Origin: Caldilinea sp. CFX5
GTDB taxonomy: Bacteria > Chloroflexota > Anaerolineae > Caldilineales > Caldilineaceae
Length of the DNA: 64,000 bases
Assembly: GCA_021405325.1 (NCBI GenBank)
Contig: QWII01000025.1
Span: forward strand, 62,001-126,000
Direction: 5' to 3'
Below, in pieces: positions 34,299-43,587 of the stretch (position 1 is its first letter; each line of letters opens with the position of its first letter). Under the pieces are notes generated by a model. The model did no database searches. It saw only the letters and a program-made list of their open reading frames with translations, and was not told the DNA's origin. The translations under genes were made by a program, and so were the position numbers.

Positions 34299-36608
34299 AT
34301 GTCACAATACCAAAAGCAGACTGGAAATGCAACTTGTGTGAGGGGGCGACGCTCTATCGTTTACCGGAAAACGCTTCTGTCCTGGGTAGTCGGGGGAAAA
34401 TGCAACTCGCCGGCAACCGTAGGTGCGGTTTGTAACCGCACGCTGATCGGGGACCCGTGCGGTTACAAACCGCACCTACGCTTCGCTAATACCCTGTTAC
34501 TTTTGCTGATCTGGTTAACGCTAACCCAACCCTTCGTAGTCCATGCGGCGGCACTGACTGCGCCTGACAATGCCCCCATGGTTGAGCTGGCGGCCCAGTT
34601 GCAGACCAGCGGGCCCCGCTTTGTTCCCTTGCTCATTACACCGCTGGAAGCAACCCGTGTTCAGTTGCAGATGCACGCCGCCGACTTTTATTTTGACGAT
34701 AGTTCGGGCAACTTAATTCTGGCGGTGGAGTCGCGCTATCGCCTGAAAAATAATAGCACAGAAGAACCGGCCACGGTTGCCTTGCGTATCGCGCCTATGA
34801 TTGCCGCCGACGCCTCGGCGCCGGTAGAAGGGCTGTCGCTGTTGGCGGATAACCGACCCGTGAGTTTGGCGCCCGGTGACGCCGGCATTTACACGGCGCA
34901 AGTCGAAATTAGCGCCGACGCTCGCACCGATCTCCTCCTGGCCTATACCGTCGATATGCAACAGCAAAAATTACCGCTGCTCGAATATGTGGTGGTGGGC
35001 TTGCAACGTTGGTCCGGTTCGCCCAGTCTACGGGTGACGGCCACGGTGCCGGGGTCGATTACCCAGCCCAGTTGGCTGCGCATCGGGCCGGACGGCTGGC
35101 ACTTTTTTGCGGAAGATGCCGACCGGTTGGGCGCCAAATGGCTTTATGACGCCAAACAACCCGACGCCCCCTTTATCTTGCACTTTATCCACCCGGCGCT
35201 TTGGTCGCAACTCAACCAACTGACCCAACGCACACAGAGTGACGCCACCGTCAGTGACTTTGCCCAACTGGGCGACCTCTATCAGCAATTGGTCATGGCG
35301 GCAATGGCGGAAAATGCACCGGGCGCTGTGCGTGAGCGTTTCTATGCCCAGGCGCTGGCGGCCTATACAACCGGCATCGACCGGCTGGCCGCCACGGCGC
35401 CACCGGCCGAGTTGGCAACCCTGTACACCGGACTGGCGACACTCTACCGCAGCCGCATTGCCGACGGCGCCGGCGCCGTTTATGCCATGCCCTTAGCCGA
35501 GGCCACCCAAGCCGCGCTGGATCGCTTGCCGGCTGATGACGCCCGTCGCCGCGAGTTGACCCAATGGCTGGCCGACGGCTTACAGGTCTTGTTAACCGAG
35601 GCCCAACAGCGACAGGATTGGCAAAATGCGCTCCGGCTGGCCGATCAGTTGGCGGCCTTACCGTCAGATGTCGTTGATTCGATTACACTGGCCAAGACAA
35701 AGCGCTTATTGTTAGTGCAACAAGCGTTGCAGTTGCTGGCCGAAGACAATCGCGCCGCCGCGACGGCCTTAGGCGGGGACGAATTGCGTGACCCCAGCCT
35801 GTTGCCGCCCCCCAGCGCCGACACGCTCTTTAGTCGTTGGTCGGTCACCGTCACCATAACGCCGCAACAACAACAGGTGGAAATTGTCGGGCAACCGATC
35901 AAAGAACGGGTAGATGATGCCACCGCCGCCTTTACCGCGTTGGCCGATCTCTGGCAAACGGTGGCCGGACGGGGCGCAACCTTTGTTGTAACGCAAGCGG
36001 CCGCACCGGCTGCTGCTGGGGAAGCCAACAGTGGAGCACAAGCAAGTACACCGCTACAGATGGTGTTGACAGGGCCGCCGACGAGGACTTTCGCTGATTT
36101 TGTCAACTTAATCCCCCCGCGTGCCGACTGGGCGCTCTTACGCACCCTCTTGGAACAATTACAGCCGACGATTGCGCAAGAACGCGCCTGGCTCGATCGC
36201 CGCTGGACGATTACGCAATTCCTGGCGTTGGCAGCGGCGGCTGAACAATGGCAGGGGATGGCAACCACGTTGGAGCGCCAGGCCACCCAATTCGAGGCGG
36301 AGAGCGCCGGCTTTGACACGACCGATGCTGTCGGCGCCGAAAATGCGTTGCGGGCGCGCGTCCAGGCCGCCAACTATCGCAGCGCCGCCCAGCAGTGGCA
36401 AAAATTGACGCGTGACAGCCTGGTCGCCGTTCGCTTCACAGGACAAACCGGAACGCAGGAGCGCACCTGGCTGCTCACCCCCGTCTCGCCCGCGCAGCAG
36501 TTGGCGCTGACCATTCAGCCCGCTTCCAGTTGGGGGGCGGTAACAATGGCAGTCTTCGCATTCATCGGGCTTTTTTTGCTCACCGCCTTCCTTTGGTGGC
36601 TGCTGTGA
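34299..36608 (+). CDS. Large exported, C-terminally anchored protein
   Basis: 769 residues, no family recognised. A hydrophobic signal or anchor (NTLLLLLIWLTLTQPFVVHA) starts only at about residue 67. Before it the reading frame crosses a perfect 25-bp palindrome (34418-34480), so either the true start is cryptic or the palindrome was taken into the coding region. The middle is a long helix-rich, Ala/Gln-rich extracytoplasmic part, and the protein ends in a membrane segment (VTMAVFAFIGLFLLTAFLWW). It precedes the transglutaminase gene and may work with it at the cell surface. Confidence 0.7.
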   Translation: MSQYQKQTGNATCVRGRRSIVYRKTLLSWVVGGKCNSPATVGAVCNRTLIGDPCGYKPHLRFANTLLLLLIWLTLTQPFVVHAAALTAPDNAPMVELAAQLQTSGPRFVPLLITPLEATRVQLQMHAADFYFDDSSGNLILAVESRYRLKNNSTEEPATVALRIAPMIAADASAPVEGLSLLADNRPVSLAPGDAGIYTAQVEISADARTDLLLAYTVDMQQQKLPLLEYVVVGLQRWSGSPSLRVTATVPGSITQPSWLRIGPDGWHFFAEDADRLGAKWLYDAKQPDAPFILHFIHPALWSQLNQLTQRTQSDATVSDFAQLGDLYQQLVMAAMAENAPGAVRERFYAQALAAYTTGIDRLAATAPPAELATLYTGLATLYRSRIADGAGAVYAMPLAEATQAALDRLPADDARRRELTQWLADGLQVLLTEAQQRQDWQNALRLADQLAALPSDVVDSITLAKTKRLLLVQQALQLLAEDNRAAATALGGDELRDPSLLPPPSADTLFSRWSVTVTITPQQQQVEIVGQPIKERVDDATAAFTALADLWQTVAGRGATFVVTQAAAPAAAGEANSGAQASTPLQMVLTGPPTRTFADFVNLIPPRADWALLRTLLEQLQPTIAQERAWLDRRWTITQFLALAAAAEQWQGMATTLERQATQFEAESAGFDTTDAVGAENALRARVQAANYRSAAQQWQKLTRDSLVAVRFTGQTGTQERTWLLTPVSPAQQLALTIQPASSWGAVTMAVFAFIGLFLLTAFLWWLL
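34418..34480. repeat. 25-bp perfect palindrome inside an N-terminal coding region
   Basis: The arm starting CGTAGGTGCGGTTTGTAACC (34418-34442) is exactly mirrored at 34456-34480, with a 13-nt loop. It is read in frame as part of the upstream end of the 34299 gene. Confidence 0.95.
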
Positions 36609-36620
36609 GCAATCTACGGC

Positions 36621-36674
36621 CGGCGTTGCCGTGCTTTTCGTAGGGGCACCCCTACGAAAAGCACGGCAACGCCG
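36621..36674. repeat. 26-bp perfect palindrome
   Basis: Arms 36621-36646 and 36649-36674 are exact inverted copies with a 2-nt loop (CGGCGTTGCCGTGC... TAGGGG). It lies between the 34299 and 36707 genes. Confidence 0.96.
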
Positions 36675-36706
36675 ATGTGGTAAATAGCAGGATCGGAGAA
36701 ATCTCT

Positions 36707-39151
36707 ATGACAACAACCACGGCGACACCAGCAACGGGGCCAACGGGACGGTCATTTCACTATGCCCACAATCTTTATTTTCAAGATGGGGTGGTCTTTA
36801 GCACCATTATTGTGGGGTTACTCTATCTATTGGTCGCCGCCTCGTTGGATGGGGCGGGCTATGTCAAAGCGATGGGGCTGCTCTACCCAGTCACGCTGGG
36901 CGCCGTCGGCATGAGTTTGTTGATGGCCTACAGCCGCTTTGACAGTTTTTTTGCCTTTTCGCACGGCATGTTCACGGGTCTCGCGTGGATTCTTTTTCTG
37001 ATGCGCGATCTGGTAACAGCCGAGGAAAGCCGCTCCTTTATGGAATTTGGCTTCCCTGAACTTCAAGCCAAAGTCTACTTTGTCCTCTATCGGCTGATGC
37101 GCTGGGTGCAGTTAGCCTGGGGTGGACAGGCGGCGGCCGATAACTACATGTTTATCTTTGAAATCTGTCTCCTGGTCTGGTGGCTGACCTACTTGGGCAT
37201 CTGGTCGATCTTCCGCCACGGCTACACCTGGCGCGCCATCATGCCGGCGGGGGTGGTCATGTTGATCAACACCTACTTTGCGCCCCAGTCCGTTACCGGT
37301 TTTCTCTTCATCTTCGCCTTTTTGGCCTTAATTCTGCTGGTGCGCACCAACCTGGCCGAGCAGCAGTTGCGCTGGCGCTACCAACGCACCTATTTCAGCC
37401 AGGACATTACCCTAGATTTTCTACGCACCGGTCTGCTCTATGCTCTCTGCGTCATGGCGATTGCCTGGTTTGCGCCGGGATTGGGGCGGAGTGGGCCAGT
37501 GCGCGATATACTGCGTCCGCTCAATGACACCTGGGTGCAATGGAATGAAGAGGTCAACAAACTCTACCCCAGCCTGATTCGTCAGGTGCGACCCAGCAAT
37601 GCCGCCTTTGGTCGTTCTTTAACCTTGAGCGGCGAACGCAATGTGGGGCAGGAGATTATCTTTACCGTTTCGACGGCGCGCGGTCGCTATTGGCGCGCTG
37701 TGGTTTTTGACACCTTTGACGGTCGCCAGTGGCAAAACACCAGTAGCGAGACCGTTGGCTATGAGGCGGCAACGGTTCTCCCCGTGCCGAACTGGCTCTT
37801 ACGTGATCCGATTACCCAGACGATTCAGTTGATGGCGCCCACCGGTGATGTCATCTTTGGCGCCCCCGACATCTATCTGGCCGACGTGCCGATCGATGCC
37901 CAAGTGGATGCGGCGCCCGCCGGCAGCATTACCAGCTCGTCGATTGAGGGTGGTCAACCGCAGACGCAGGCAGTGGAGTTCACCTATGCGCGTGCCGGGC
38001 GGACAATGGATGTCGGCGACAGCTACACGATCATCAGTCGCCAAACGTCGGTGACCGAAAATGCGCTGAAGCGCACCGGCGCCAGCTATTCGGCGTTGAT
38101 CACCGACAAGTATTTGCAACTGCCGGAAAATTTTTCGCCACGAGTCGCGGAACTGGCGCGCACCGTCACCGAGCCGTTCCCAACGGTTTATGAAAAAGCC
38201 AAAGCAGTCGAGAGCTACTTGCGCGGGATCACCTATGATGACAAAATTCCGGCGCCGGCCGCCGGTGTTGACCCGCTCGAATATTTTCTCTTTGATCTGC
38301 AACGGGGCTATTGTGACTACTATGCCTCGGCGATGGCGACCATGTTGCGCAGCATTGGCATTCCGGCCCGCACAGCCAGCGGTTATGCCGAAGGCACCTA
38401 TGATGAAGAGAGCAATGTCTACTTTGTCACCGCCGCCGATGCGCATACCTGGGTGGAGGTCTTTTTCCCGGATTATGGTTGGGTGGAATTTGAACCAACG
38501 GCCGGCGAGAGCGCATTGAACCGGCCTGTCGGTGATGAATCGGGCGCAGATGAGAGTTCACTCGGCAGCAGCAACCCGGTTACGAACACGAATCTCCCCG
38601 ATACAAACCCTTATGACGATCAATTGCTGAATCAGCCTGACGACATGCCATTAGGTGGGTTAGATGGCGCAACCGGTGGTAGCGGGATTGCCAACTGGCC
38701 GTGGTGGGTTTGGGCAATTCTTGCCCCTGTGGTCTTGCTTATCGGAATTTGGGGGCTGCGCTTCATTCCGATCTGGGGACCAACCAACTTTACCCCAGAT
38801 TTGCCACCCATTCTTTATGAACGCCTCCAACGCTGGACCGAACGGCTTGGGCTACGGCTGCCGGAGAGCGACACTCCGTTCGAGCGGGAGCGACGGTTGA
38901 CTCAAGCGCTGCCCGAAGGGCGCCCCTTCATCCAGCGCATCACCCAAAGCTATGTGCGCTATCGCTTTAGCCGGCAAACCCAGGACAACAGCGCCCTCTT
39001 CCGCCCGCCCGGCAGCCAAGGACAAGTGGCGGGCAATGAGTTGGGCCAAAGCTGGCAAGCGCTCGAACGGGTCTTCTGGAAAGCCTGGGTGCGCAAACTC
39101 TACTACACCTTGATCCGCCGGCGGACAAGTCCGTATTCGTTGACAAAGTAA
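36707..39151 (+). CDS. TgpA-like transglutaminase-domain membrane protein
   Basis: 814 residues. Five to seven N-terminal membrane segments (DUF3488-like region, 1-270) are followed by an extracytoplasmic part with a transglutaminase-core domain: Cys in QRGYCDYYASAMATM (near 535), His in AADAHTWVEVF (near 579) and Asp in DYGWVEFEPTAG (near 590). A further membrane segment (WPWWVWAILAPVVLLIGIW) and a DUF4129-like cytoplasmic tail complete the TgpA layout. ATG 36707 follows CGGAGAA. TgpA genes usually sit with MoxR and DUF58 genes; here the partner is the uncharacterised 34299 gene. Confidence 0.92.
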   Translation: MTTTTATPATGPTGRSFHYAHNLYFQDGVVFSTIIVGLLYLLVAASLDGAGYVKAMGLLYPVTLGAVGMSLLMAYSRFDSFFAFSHGMFTGLAWILFLMRDLVTAEESRSFMEFGFPELQAKVYFVLYRLMRWVQLAWGGQAAADNYMFIFEICLLVWWLTYLGIWSIFRHGYTWRAIMPAGVVMLINTYFAPQSVTGFLFIFAFLALILLVRTNLAEQQLRWRYQRTYFSQDITLDFLRTGLLYALCVMAIAWFAPGLGRSGPVRDILRPLNDTWVQWNEEVNKLYPSLIRQVRPSNAAFGRSLTLSGERNVGQEIIFTVSTARGRYWRAVVFDTFDGRQWQNTSSETVGYEAATVLPVPNWLLRDPITQTIQLMAPTGDVIFGAPDIYLADVPIDAQVDAAPAGSITSSSIEGGQPQTQAVEFTYARAGRTMDVGDSYTIISRQTSVTENALKRTGASYSALITDKYLQLPENFSPRVAELARTVTEPFPTVYEKAKAVESYLRGITYDDKIPAPAAGVDPLEYFLFDLQRGYCDYYASAMATMLRSIGIPARTASGYAEGTYDEESNVYFVTAADAHTWVEVFFPDYGWVEFEPTAGESALNRPVGDESGADESSLGSSNPVTNTNLPDTNPYDDQLLNQPDDMPLGGLDGATGGSGIANWPWWVWAILAPVVLLIGIWGLRFIPIWGPTNFTPDLPPILYERLQRWTERLGLRLPESDTPFERERRLTQALPEGRPFIQRITQSYVRYRFSRQTQDNSALFRPPGSQGQVAGNELGQSWQALERVFWKAWVRKLYYTLIRRRTSPYSLTK

Positions 39152-39158
39152 AACGTGT

Positions 39159-39217
39159 TGCGTGATTCGTGAACCGTTGCCTTCGACAAGCTCAGGCAAC
39201 GGTTTACGAATCGCGCA
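39159..39217. repeat. 23-bp palindrome (two mismatches)
   Basis: TGCGTGATTCGTGAACCGTT and GCC (39159-39181) are mirrored at 39195-39217. A related single arm is at 4049-4083. The loop CTTCGACAAGCTCAGG has its own short stem. Confidence 0.88.
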
Positions 39218-39227
39218 CCATGCTGCA

Positions 39228-39884
39228 CTACTGCACCGGCGTCAACAACACCAGTTGCGTCTCTTCCGGCAGGTTGCTCTTGCTAATCTTGAGCATTTCC
39301 AGCGGTTCGGGGGCGCCGGCGCCTAGCTCTTTGACAAACTTTTCCACTGGCTCCAGGCTGGCGGCCAGCGGTTCAGCCAAGCCGGGGTGACGATAGTGCA
39401 TGGGGATGACGATCTTGGGTTCAAAGGCGCTCACCACCTCCACCGCCCGCGTCGGATCCAGCGTCGAGCCGCCGCCGACCGGCACCAGCAGAATGTGAAC
39501 ATCGCCCAGATTTAGCTCCTCAATTTCCGCCTGCGAAGGCGCTTCCCCCAAATCACCCAGATGCCCAACCACCAACTCACCAAAATCAAAAAAGTAGACC
39601 ACATTGCGTTCATTAGCATTATGAGAACTTTTGCGATGATAGGTGGTGGCGCCGGTGACGAAGATATTTTGAATCTCATACTCGCCGGGACCAGTGAAGA
39701 CGCGCGGCTCGCCCAGGACGCGATCCACGGCGTTGTGGCCCGGCTGTTGATGGCTGACCGTAACAATATCGGCGCGTGGTTTGGGCAGGGTTAGGCCCAC
39801 CGAGCGATCATAGGGGTCACAGATGATCGTCACGCCCCCTTCCCGAATTCTGAAACAAGACAAGCCATACCACGTAATATCCAT
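39228..39884 (-). CDS. MBL-fold metallohydrolase, UlaG-like, with altered metal motif
   Basis: 218 residues. The fold pattern is clear ([27 protein letters not shown], a final IPMHYRHPG). The usual H-x-H-x-D-H is VSHQQPGHN, so the second His and the Asp are replaced. The GHLGD strand is present. Such proteins may bind one metal or none, so activity is uncertain. Monocistronic, convergent with the transglutaminase gene. Confidence 0.85.
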   Translation of the reverse strand: MDITWYGLSCFRIREGGVTIICDPYDRSVGLTLPKPRADIVTVSHQQPGHNAVDRVLGEPRVFTGPGEYEIQNIFVTGATTYHRKSSHNANERNVVYFFDFGELVVGHLGDLGEAPSQAEIEELNLGDVHILLVPVGGGSTLDPTRAVEVVSAFEPKIVIPMHYRHPGLAEPLAASLEPVEKFVKELGAGAPEPLEMLKISKSNLPEETQLVLLTPVQ

Positions 39885-39892
39885 AGATACCT

Positions 39893-39921
39893 CTTAGTCC
39901 TTAGTCCTTAGTCCTTAGTCC
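39893..39921. repeat. Solitary CTTAGTC tandem repeat
   Basis: Three to four units of CTTAGTC in a row upstream of the MBL gene, in the style of a single palindrome arm. Confidence 0.6.
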
Positions 39922-40080
39922 CTTGTATAATAGAGACTAAGCGATTAAGAGATTAAAAATCGGAACAAATGTTTCATGGTAGTATACCGCAATTTTGCGG
40001 ATTTTGCTAATTTTTAGCGGGATGGGCTGAGAAAGTTCTTGCAAAACGCTGTCATTTTGTGATCGGAAACGGCGCTTTGG

Positions 40081-40109
40081 TTGCGTGGATCACCTGCCGG
40101 TGTTATGAT
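40081..40109 (+). promoter_or_regulatory. Sigma70-type promoter for the PH-domain gene
   Basis: TTGCGT (40081-40086), 17 bases, TATGAT (40104-40109). The start codon is at 40192 and has AAAGGAG upstream. Confidence 0.6.
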
Positions 40110-40191
40110 TAGCAAGTTCACTTACCGTACACCATTGCAGCTTTACATCGCTGGCCCCGCGGCATTATATATAGATTAAAGGAGTCTACAA

Positions 40192-40752
40192 ATGCAACGT
40201 GATGAAATTCGAAAGCTTGTGAGTTCGACCTTTGAACGGTCGCTTGCTGAGGCAGGCACACCGATTACAGCAGTGCCTGCCAATCAATTGCAGGCGCTGG
40301 TCGGGGCGATGGCAGACAGTATCTTTGCTGCTATCGACGCCGTTGAGGATGAGCAGATGGCGCGGCCGGCTGCGATGGCAATGGCCGCCACAAATGGAGG
40401 ATCACAAATGACAGCCGATGTTCCCGAACAACAACTCTGGCGTGGCCGCCCCTATTTGACGGTCGGCACGATCTACGAAGTCACCTCGCAACGGATCCGC
40501 GTGATCAAAGGCTTGTTTGGCAATACCATTGACGAAGTCGAGTTGGTGCGTATCCGTGATACACGGGTCAAGCAACATTTGGGCGAACGCGTGCTTGACG
40601 TTGGTGATATTACCATTATCAGCAATGACGCCAGCAACCCCGAAATGGTTTTGAACAATGTCAAAAACCCGATGGAAGTACGCGAATTGATTCGCAACGC
40701 CGTCAACAAGGAAAAAGAACGCCGCGGTCTCCGCTACCGTGAAGATATGTAA
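40192..40752 (+). CDS. Bacterial PH-domain protein
   Basis: 186 residues. The N-terminal 80 residues are helical; the C-terminal part matches the bPH2/DUF304 pattern: WRGRPYLTVGTIYEVTSQRI, then LFGNTIDEVELVRIRDTRVK, DVGDITIISND and VKNPMEVRELIRNAV. No membrane segment, unlike many DUF304 proteins. Followed after 9 bp by the inositol-monophosphatase-family gene. Confidence 0.85.
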   Translation: MQRDEIRKLVSSTFERSLAEAGTPITAVPANQLQALVGAMADSIFAAIDAVEDEQMARPAAMAMAATNGGSQMTADVPEQQLWRGRPYLTVGTIYEVTSQRIRVIKGLFGNTIDEVELVRIRDTRVKQHLGERVLDVGDITIISNDASNPEMVLNNVKNPMEVRELIRNAVNKEKERRGLRYREDM

Positions 40753-40761
40753 AGGTTGATC

Positions 40762-41601
40762 ATGACTGCGCCCACCTTTGATAGTGAAGCAATCATCTCG
40801 ATTGTACGCAAAGCGGGCCAACTGGTTACAGAGATGCGGCAGACTGGTTTGCAGCAGGTGCAAAGCAAGTCTGCCGTCATTGATCTAGTCACCGAAGCCG
40901 ATCTCGCCAGTGAGGCGTTCTTACGTAAAGAGTTACAACGCCTTTACCCAGAAGTCGGCTTTTGGGGTGAAGAGAGCAACCAACCGCCCACTGAAGAATT
41001 CTTCTGGCTGGTGGACCCGATTGACGGCACCACCAATTTTGCCAACGGCCTCCCCCACTATGCCGTTAATGTCGCCCTTTGTCAGGGCAAAAATGCCATC
41101 CTGGCTGTCACCCTGCACTTGCCGGTGGGCAATGTTTACTGGGCGGTAGCCGGCAAGGGCGCCTTTTTGCGTATGGCGGACGGGCAGCAACAACGTCTAC
41201 AAGTCAATACCGTTCAACAACTCAATCGTGCGTTGGTGACAACCGGTTTCCCCTATCACCGCGCCGAATCAACCGATCATAATGGCGCCGAATTTGCCTA
41301 CTTCCTGGCGCGCTGTCAGGGCGTGCGCTGTTCAGGCTCGGCCGCCCTCGATCTGGCCTTTGTCGCCAGCGGCGCCTTGGCCGCCTACTGGGAGGGCTGG
41401 CTTGGCCCCTGGGATGCGACTGCCGGTGTGCTACTGGTGCGCGAAGCCGGCGGCCAAGTGACCGATTACCAGGGCAATCCCTGGCAATTGCCGGGCAAAG
41501 CCGGGTTGATCGCCGGCAACGGTCAACCGACCTTACATGACGCTCTGTTCACCGGCATCCAAACCGCCCGTTCACAATTGACCGAAAACCGTTTAATTTA
41601 A
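40762..41601 (+). CDS. Inositol monophosphatase-family phosphatase
   Basis: 279 residues. Metal motifs are complete: E in FWGEESN, DPIDGTTNFANGLPHYAV, and WDATAGVLLVREAGG. Substrates in the family include myo-inositol-1-P, histidinol-P and fructose-1,6-P2; the exact one cannot be called. It starts at ATG 40762 (TAAAGG upstream) and is co-transcribed with the PH-domain gene. Confidence 0.92.
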   Translation: MTAPTFDSEAIISIVRKAGQLVTEMRQTGLQQVQSKSAVIDLVTEADLASEAFLRKELQRLYPEVGFWGEESNQPPTEEFFWLVDPIDGTTNFANGLPHYAVNVALCQGKNAILAVTLHLPVGNVYWAVAGKGAFLRMADGQQQRLQVNTVQQLNRALVTTGFPYHRAESTDHNGAEFAYFLARCQGVRCSGSAALDLAFVASGALAAYWEGWLGPWDATAGVLLVREAGGQVTDYQGNPWQLPGKAGLIAGNGQPTLHDALFTGIQTARSQLTENRLI

Positions 41602-41602
41602 G

Positions 41603-41658
41603 AAGGATGAAGGATGAGGGATGAAGTTTACGGCCTTCATCTCTCATCCTTCATCCTT
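41603..41658. repeat. AAGGATG tandem-unit palindrome
   Basis: 24-bp arms 41603-41626 and 41635-41658, one mismatch. Confidence 0.92.
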
Positions 41659-41692
41659 TCCCGACTGTCACCACCATCGCAATGAGGAGTCT

Positions 41693-43240
41693 ATGACCAC
41701 ACCCACTTCCGCTGAACGCCGCGCGGCACGCCGTCAACGACGGGTGCTGTCGCCTTTTGCCCAACTTCCTTTTGGTCACATTCAGAATCATTTTCCGCCG
41801 TTGGAAGTGATCACATCGGAACAGATCGATCAACTACACGAAGCTTCTATGCACATTTTGGAAGAAATCGGCATTACGTTTATGGATGCCGAGGTGCTGG
41901 ATCTCTGGGAGAAAGCGGGGGCCAGGGTGGATCATAGTCGGCAGCATGTCTGGTTTGATCGGGGTATGGTGCTGGAATTGGTGGCGAAGGCGCCTGCCCA
42001 GTTTCGCTGGCGGGCGCGCAATCGGGACAAAGATCGTTTGATCGGCGGCAACTATGTCAACTTTGTCCCCCACGGTGGCGTCATCTTTGCCCAGGATATG
42101 GACAAGGGGCGCCGTCCCGGCACGCTGGAAGATTACTACAACTTCTTGAAGCTGGCTCAGATCAACCCGTTGATGCACTTTACCGGTGACCAACTGGTGG
42201 TGCCGCATGATATTCGGGTCAGCTACCGCCATCTCCACCGCTCCTACGGCGCCTTTACGCTTTCCGATAAAGCGTATATGGAAGCGCCCCACGGTCGCAT
42301 CATTGCCGGCGACGCTGTCCAGATGGCGAATATTGTCTTTGGCACGGACGTCACCATGCTGCCGGAACCGGTGCTGGGCGGGATCATCAATTCGAGCAGC
42401 CCTCTGCGCTATGATGATCGCATGTTGGGCGGGATGGTCACGTATGGACGCGCCGGGCAGGTGCTGATCATTACCCCCTTTGTGTTGGCCGGCGCCATGA
42501 GTCCGATCACGATTGCGTCGGCAGTGGCGCAGCAGAATGCGGAAGCGCTGGCCGGGATTGCCTTGATTCAACTGTTACGCCCCGGTTCACCGGTCATTTA
42601 TGGCGGCTTTACCTCTAATATTGACATGAAGAGCGGTGCGCCGGCCTTTGGCACACCGGAAGGCGCCTGGGCCATGGCGATTGGCGCCCAACTGGCCCGC
42701 CATTACAACCTGCCCTACCGCGGCAGCGGCAGTCTCAACACATCGAAAGTTCCTGACGCCCAGGCTTCTTACGAAACGATGTGGACGACCTGGCCGGCGG
42801 TAATGGCCCACACCAACTTTATCATGCACGCTGTCGGCTGGCTCGATGGCGGCTTGACCGTCTCCTACGAAAAGATCATCATTGACACCGAAAGTCTGGC
42901 GATGTTCCAAACCTTCCTGGCCGGCATGAAGATCAACCAAGATACCCTGGCACTCGACATGATCGCCGCCGTGCCGCCGGGCGGACATCACTTTGGCACA
43001 CCCCATACCCAGGAACGGTACTCAACCGAGTTCCACCCCATCTTCCTCGGCGACCGCCAGAATTTTGAGAACTGGCAGCAGAGCGGTTCACTCGACACGG
43101 CCCAACGGGCCAATCGCATCTGGAAACAACTGCTGGAAGAATACGAAGCGCCGCCGCTGGATGTTGCCATCGAACAAGAGTTGCGCGAATTTGTCCAGCG
43201 CCGCGAGCGGGAGTTGGCGGGGGTGGAACTGTATACGTAA
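41693..43240 (+). CDS. Trimethylamine methyltransferase (MttB) family protein, non-pyrrolysine
   Basis: 515 residues of the MttB superfamily (EEIGITFMDAEVLDLWEKAG at the start, then NPLMHFTGDQLVV and SGAPAFGTPEGAWAMAIGAQ). The frame has no internal amber codon, so it belongs to the non-Pyl group that includes glycine betaine:corrinoid methyltransferases. No corrinoid protein is adjacent. ATG 41693 follows GAGGAG. A demethylating flavoprotein lies 2.5 kb downstream, which suggests use of methylated amines. Confidence 0.88.
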   Translation: MTTPTSAERRAARRQRRVLSPFAQLPFGHIQNHFPPLEVITSEQIDQLHEASMHILEEIGITFMDAEVLDLWEKAGARVDHSRQHVWFDRGMVLELVAKAPAQFRWRARNRDKDRLIGGNYVNFVPHGGVIFAQDMDKGRRPGTLEDYYNFLKLAQINPLMHFTGDQLVVPHDIRVSYRHLHRSYGAFTLSDKAYMEAPHGRIIAGDAVQMANIVFGTDVTMLPEPVLGGIINSSSPLRYDDRMLGGMVTYGRAGQVLIITPFVLAGAMSPITIASAVAQQNAEALAGIALIQLLRPGSPVIYGGFTSNIDMKSGAPAFGTPEGAWAMAIGAQLARHYNLPYRGSGSLNTSKVPDAQASYETMWTTWPAVMAHTNFIMHAVGWLDGGLTVSYEKIIIDTESLAMFQTFLAGMKINQDTLALDMIAAVPPGGHHFGTPHTQERYSTEFHPIFLGDRQNFENWQQSGSLDTAQRANRIWKQLLEEYEAPPLDVAIEQELREFVQRRERELAGVELYT

Positions 43241-43271
43241 AAATGAGTTTGTCACCGGGTAAACCTGCCCT

Positions 43272-43352
43272 GAAAACAACAGGGGTTTCGCAGATTATAC
43301 AGATTAATTTGCAATATAAAACTTTGAAATCTGCGAAATCCTTGTTGTTTTC
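43272..43352. repeat. 25-bp palindrome (two mismatches)
   Basis: GAAAACAACAGGGGTTTCGC and AGATT (43272-43296) are mirrored at 43328-43352. First of three palindromes in the gap before the kinase gene. Confidence 0.85.
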
Positions 43353-43360
43353 ATTGGCTT

Positions 43361-43394
43361 AGGAGTTACGCACTTGTCCAACTGCGTAACTCCT
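43361..43394. repeat. 12-bp perfect palindrome
   Basis: AGGAGTTACGCA (43361-43372) is mirrored at 43383-43394. Confidence 0.85.
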
Positions 43395-43400
43395 ATGGCT

Positions 43401-43459
43401 GTGGCGCACCATCGTGCATGGCTACTTCCCGGAAGTAGCCATGCACGATGGTGCGCCAC
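43401..43459. repeat. 29-bp perfect palindrome, 1-nt loop
   Basis: GTGGCGCACCATCGTGCATG and the following GCTACTTCC are mirrored exactly at 43431-43459. After it come shorter inverted pieces (CACGAAGG...CTTCGTG) up to 43550; no gene is seen in 43241-43587. Confidence 0.96.
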
Positions 43460-43587
43460 GGGGGATGAATCAACCACGCGCCCAGGGGGCGCCCGACAAA
43501 GAGCACGAAGGGTTTTCTTCGTGAACTTCGTGGCTTTGTGGTTATTTTCAAGGCAGGTGGTGGACGAAGCTGCTTGTTTGATAGGCC

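Noticed and set aside
37799..38446. 215-codon antisense frame in the transglutaminase gene
   Set aside because: The plus strand encodes a clear catalytic domain here; the antisense protein is Arg/Gly-rich shadow.
41834..42571. 245-codon antisense frame in the MttB gene
   Set aside because: The plus strand has the full MttB family pattern; no independent support.
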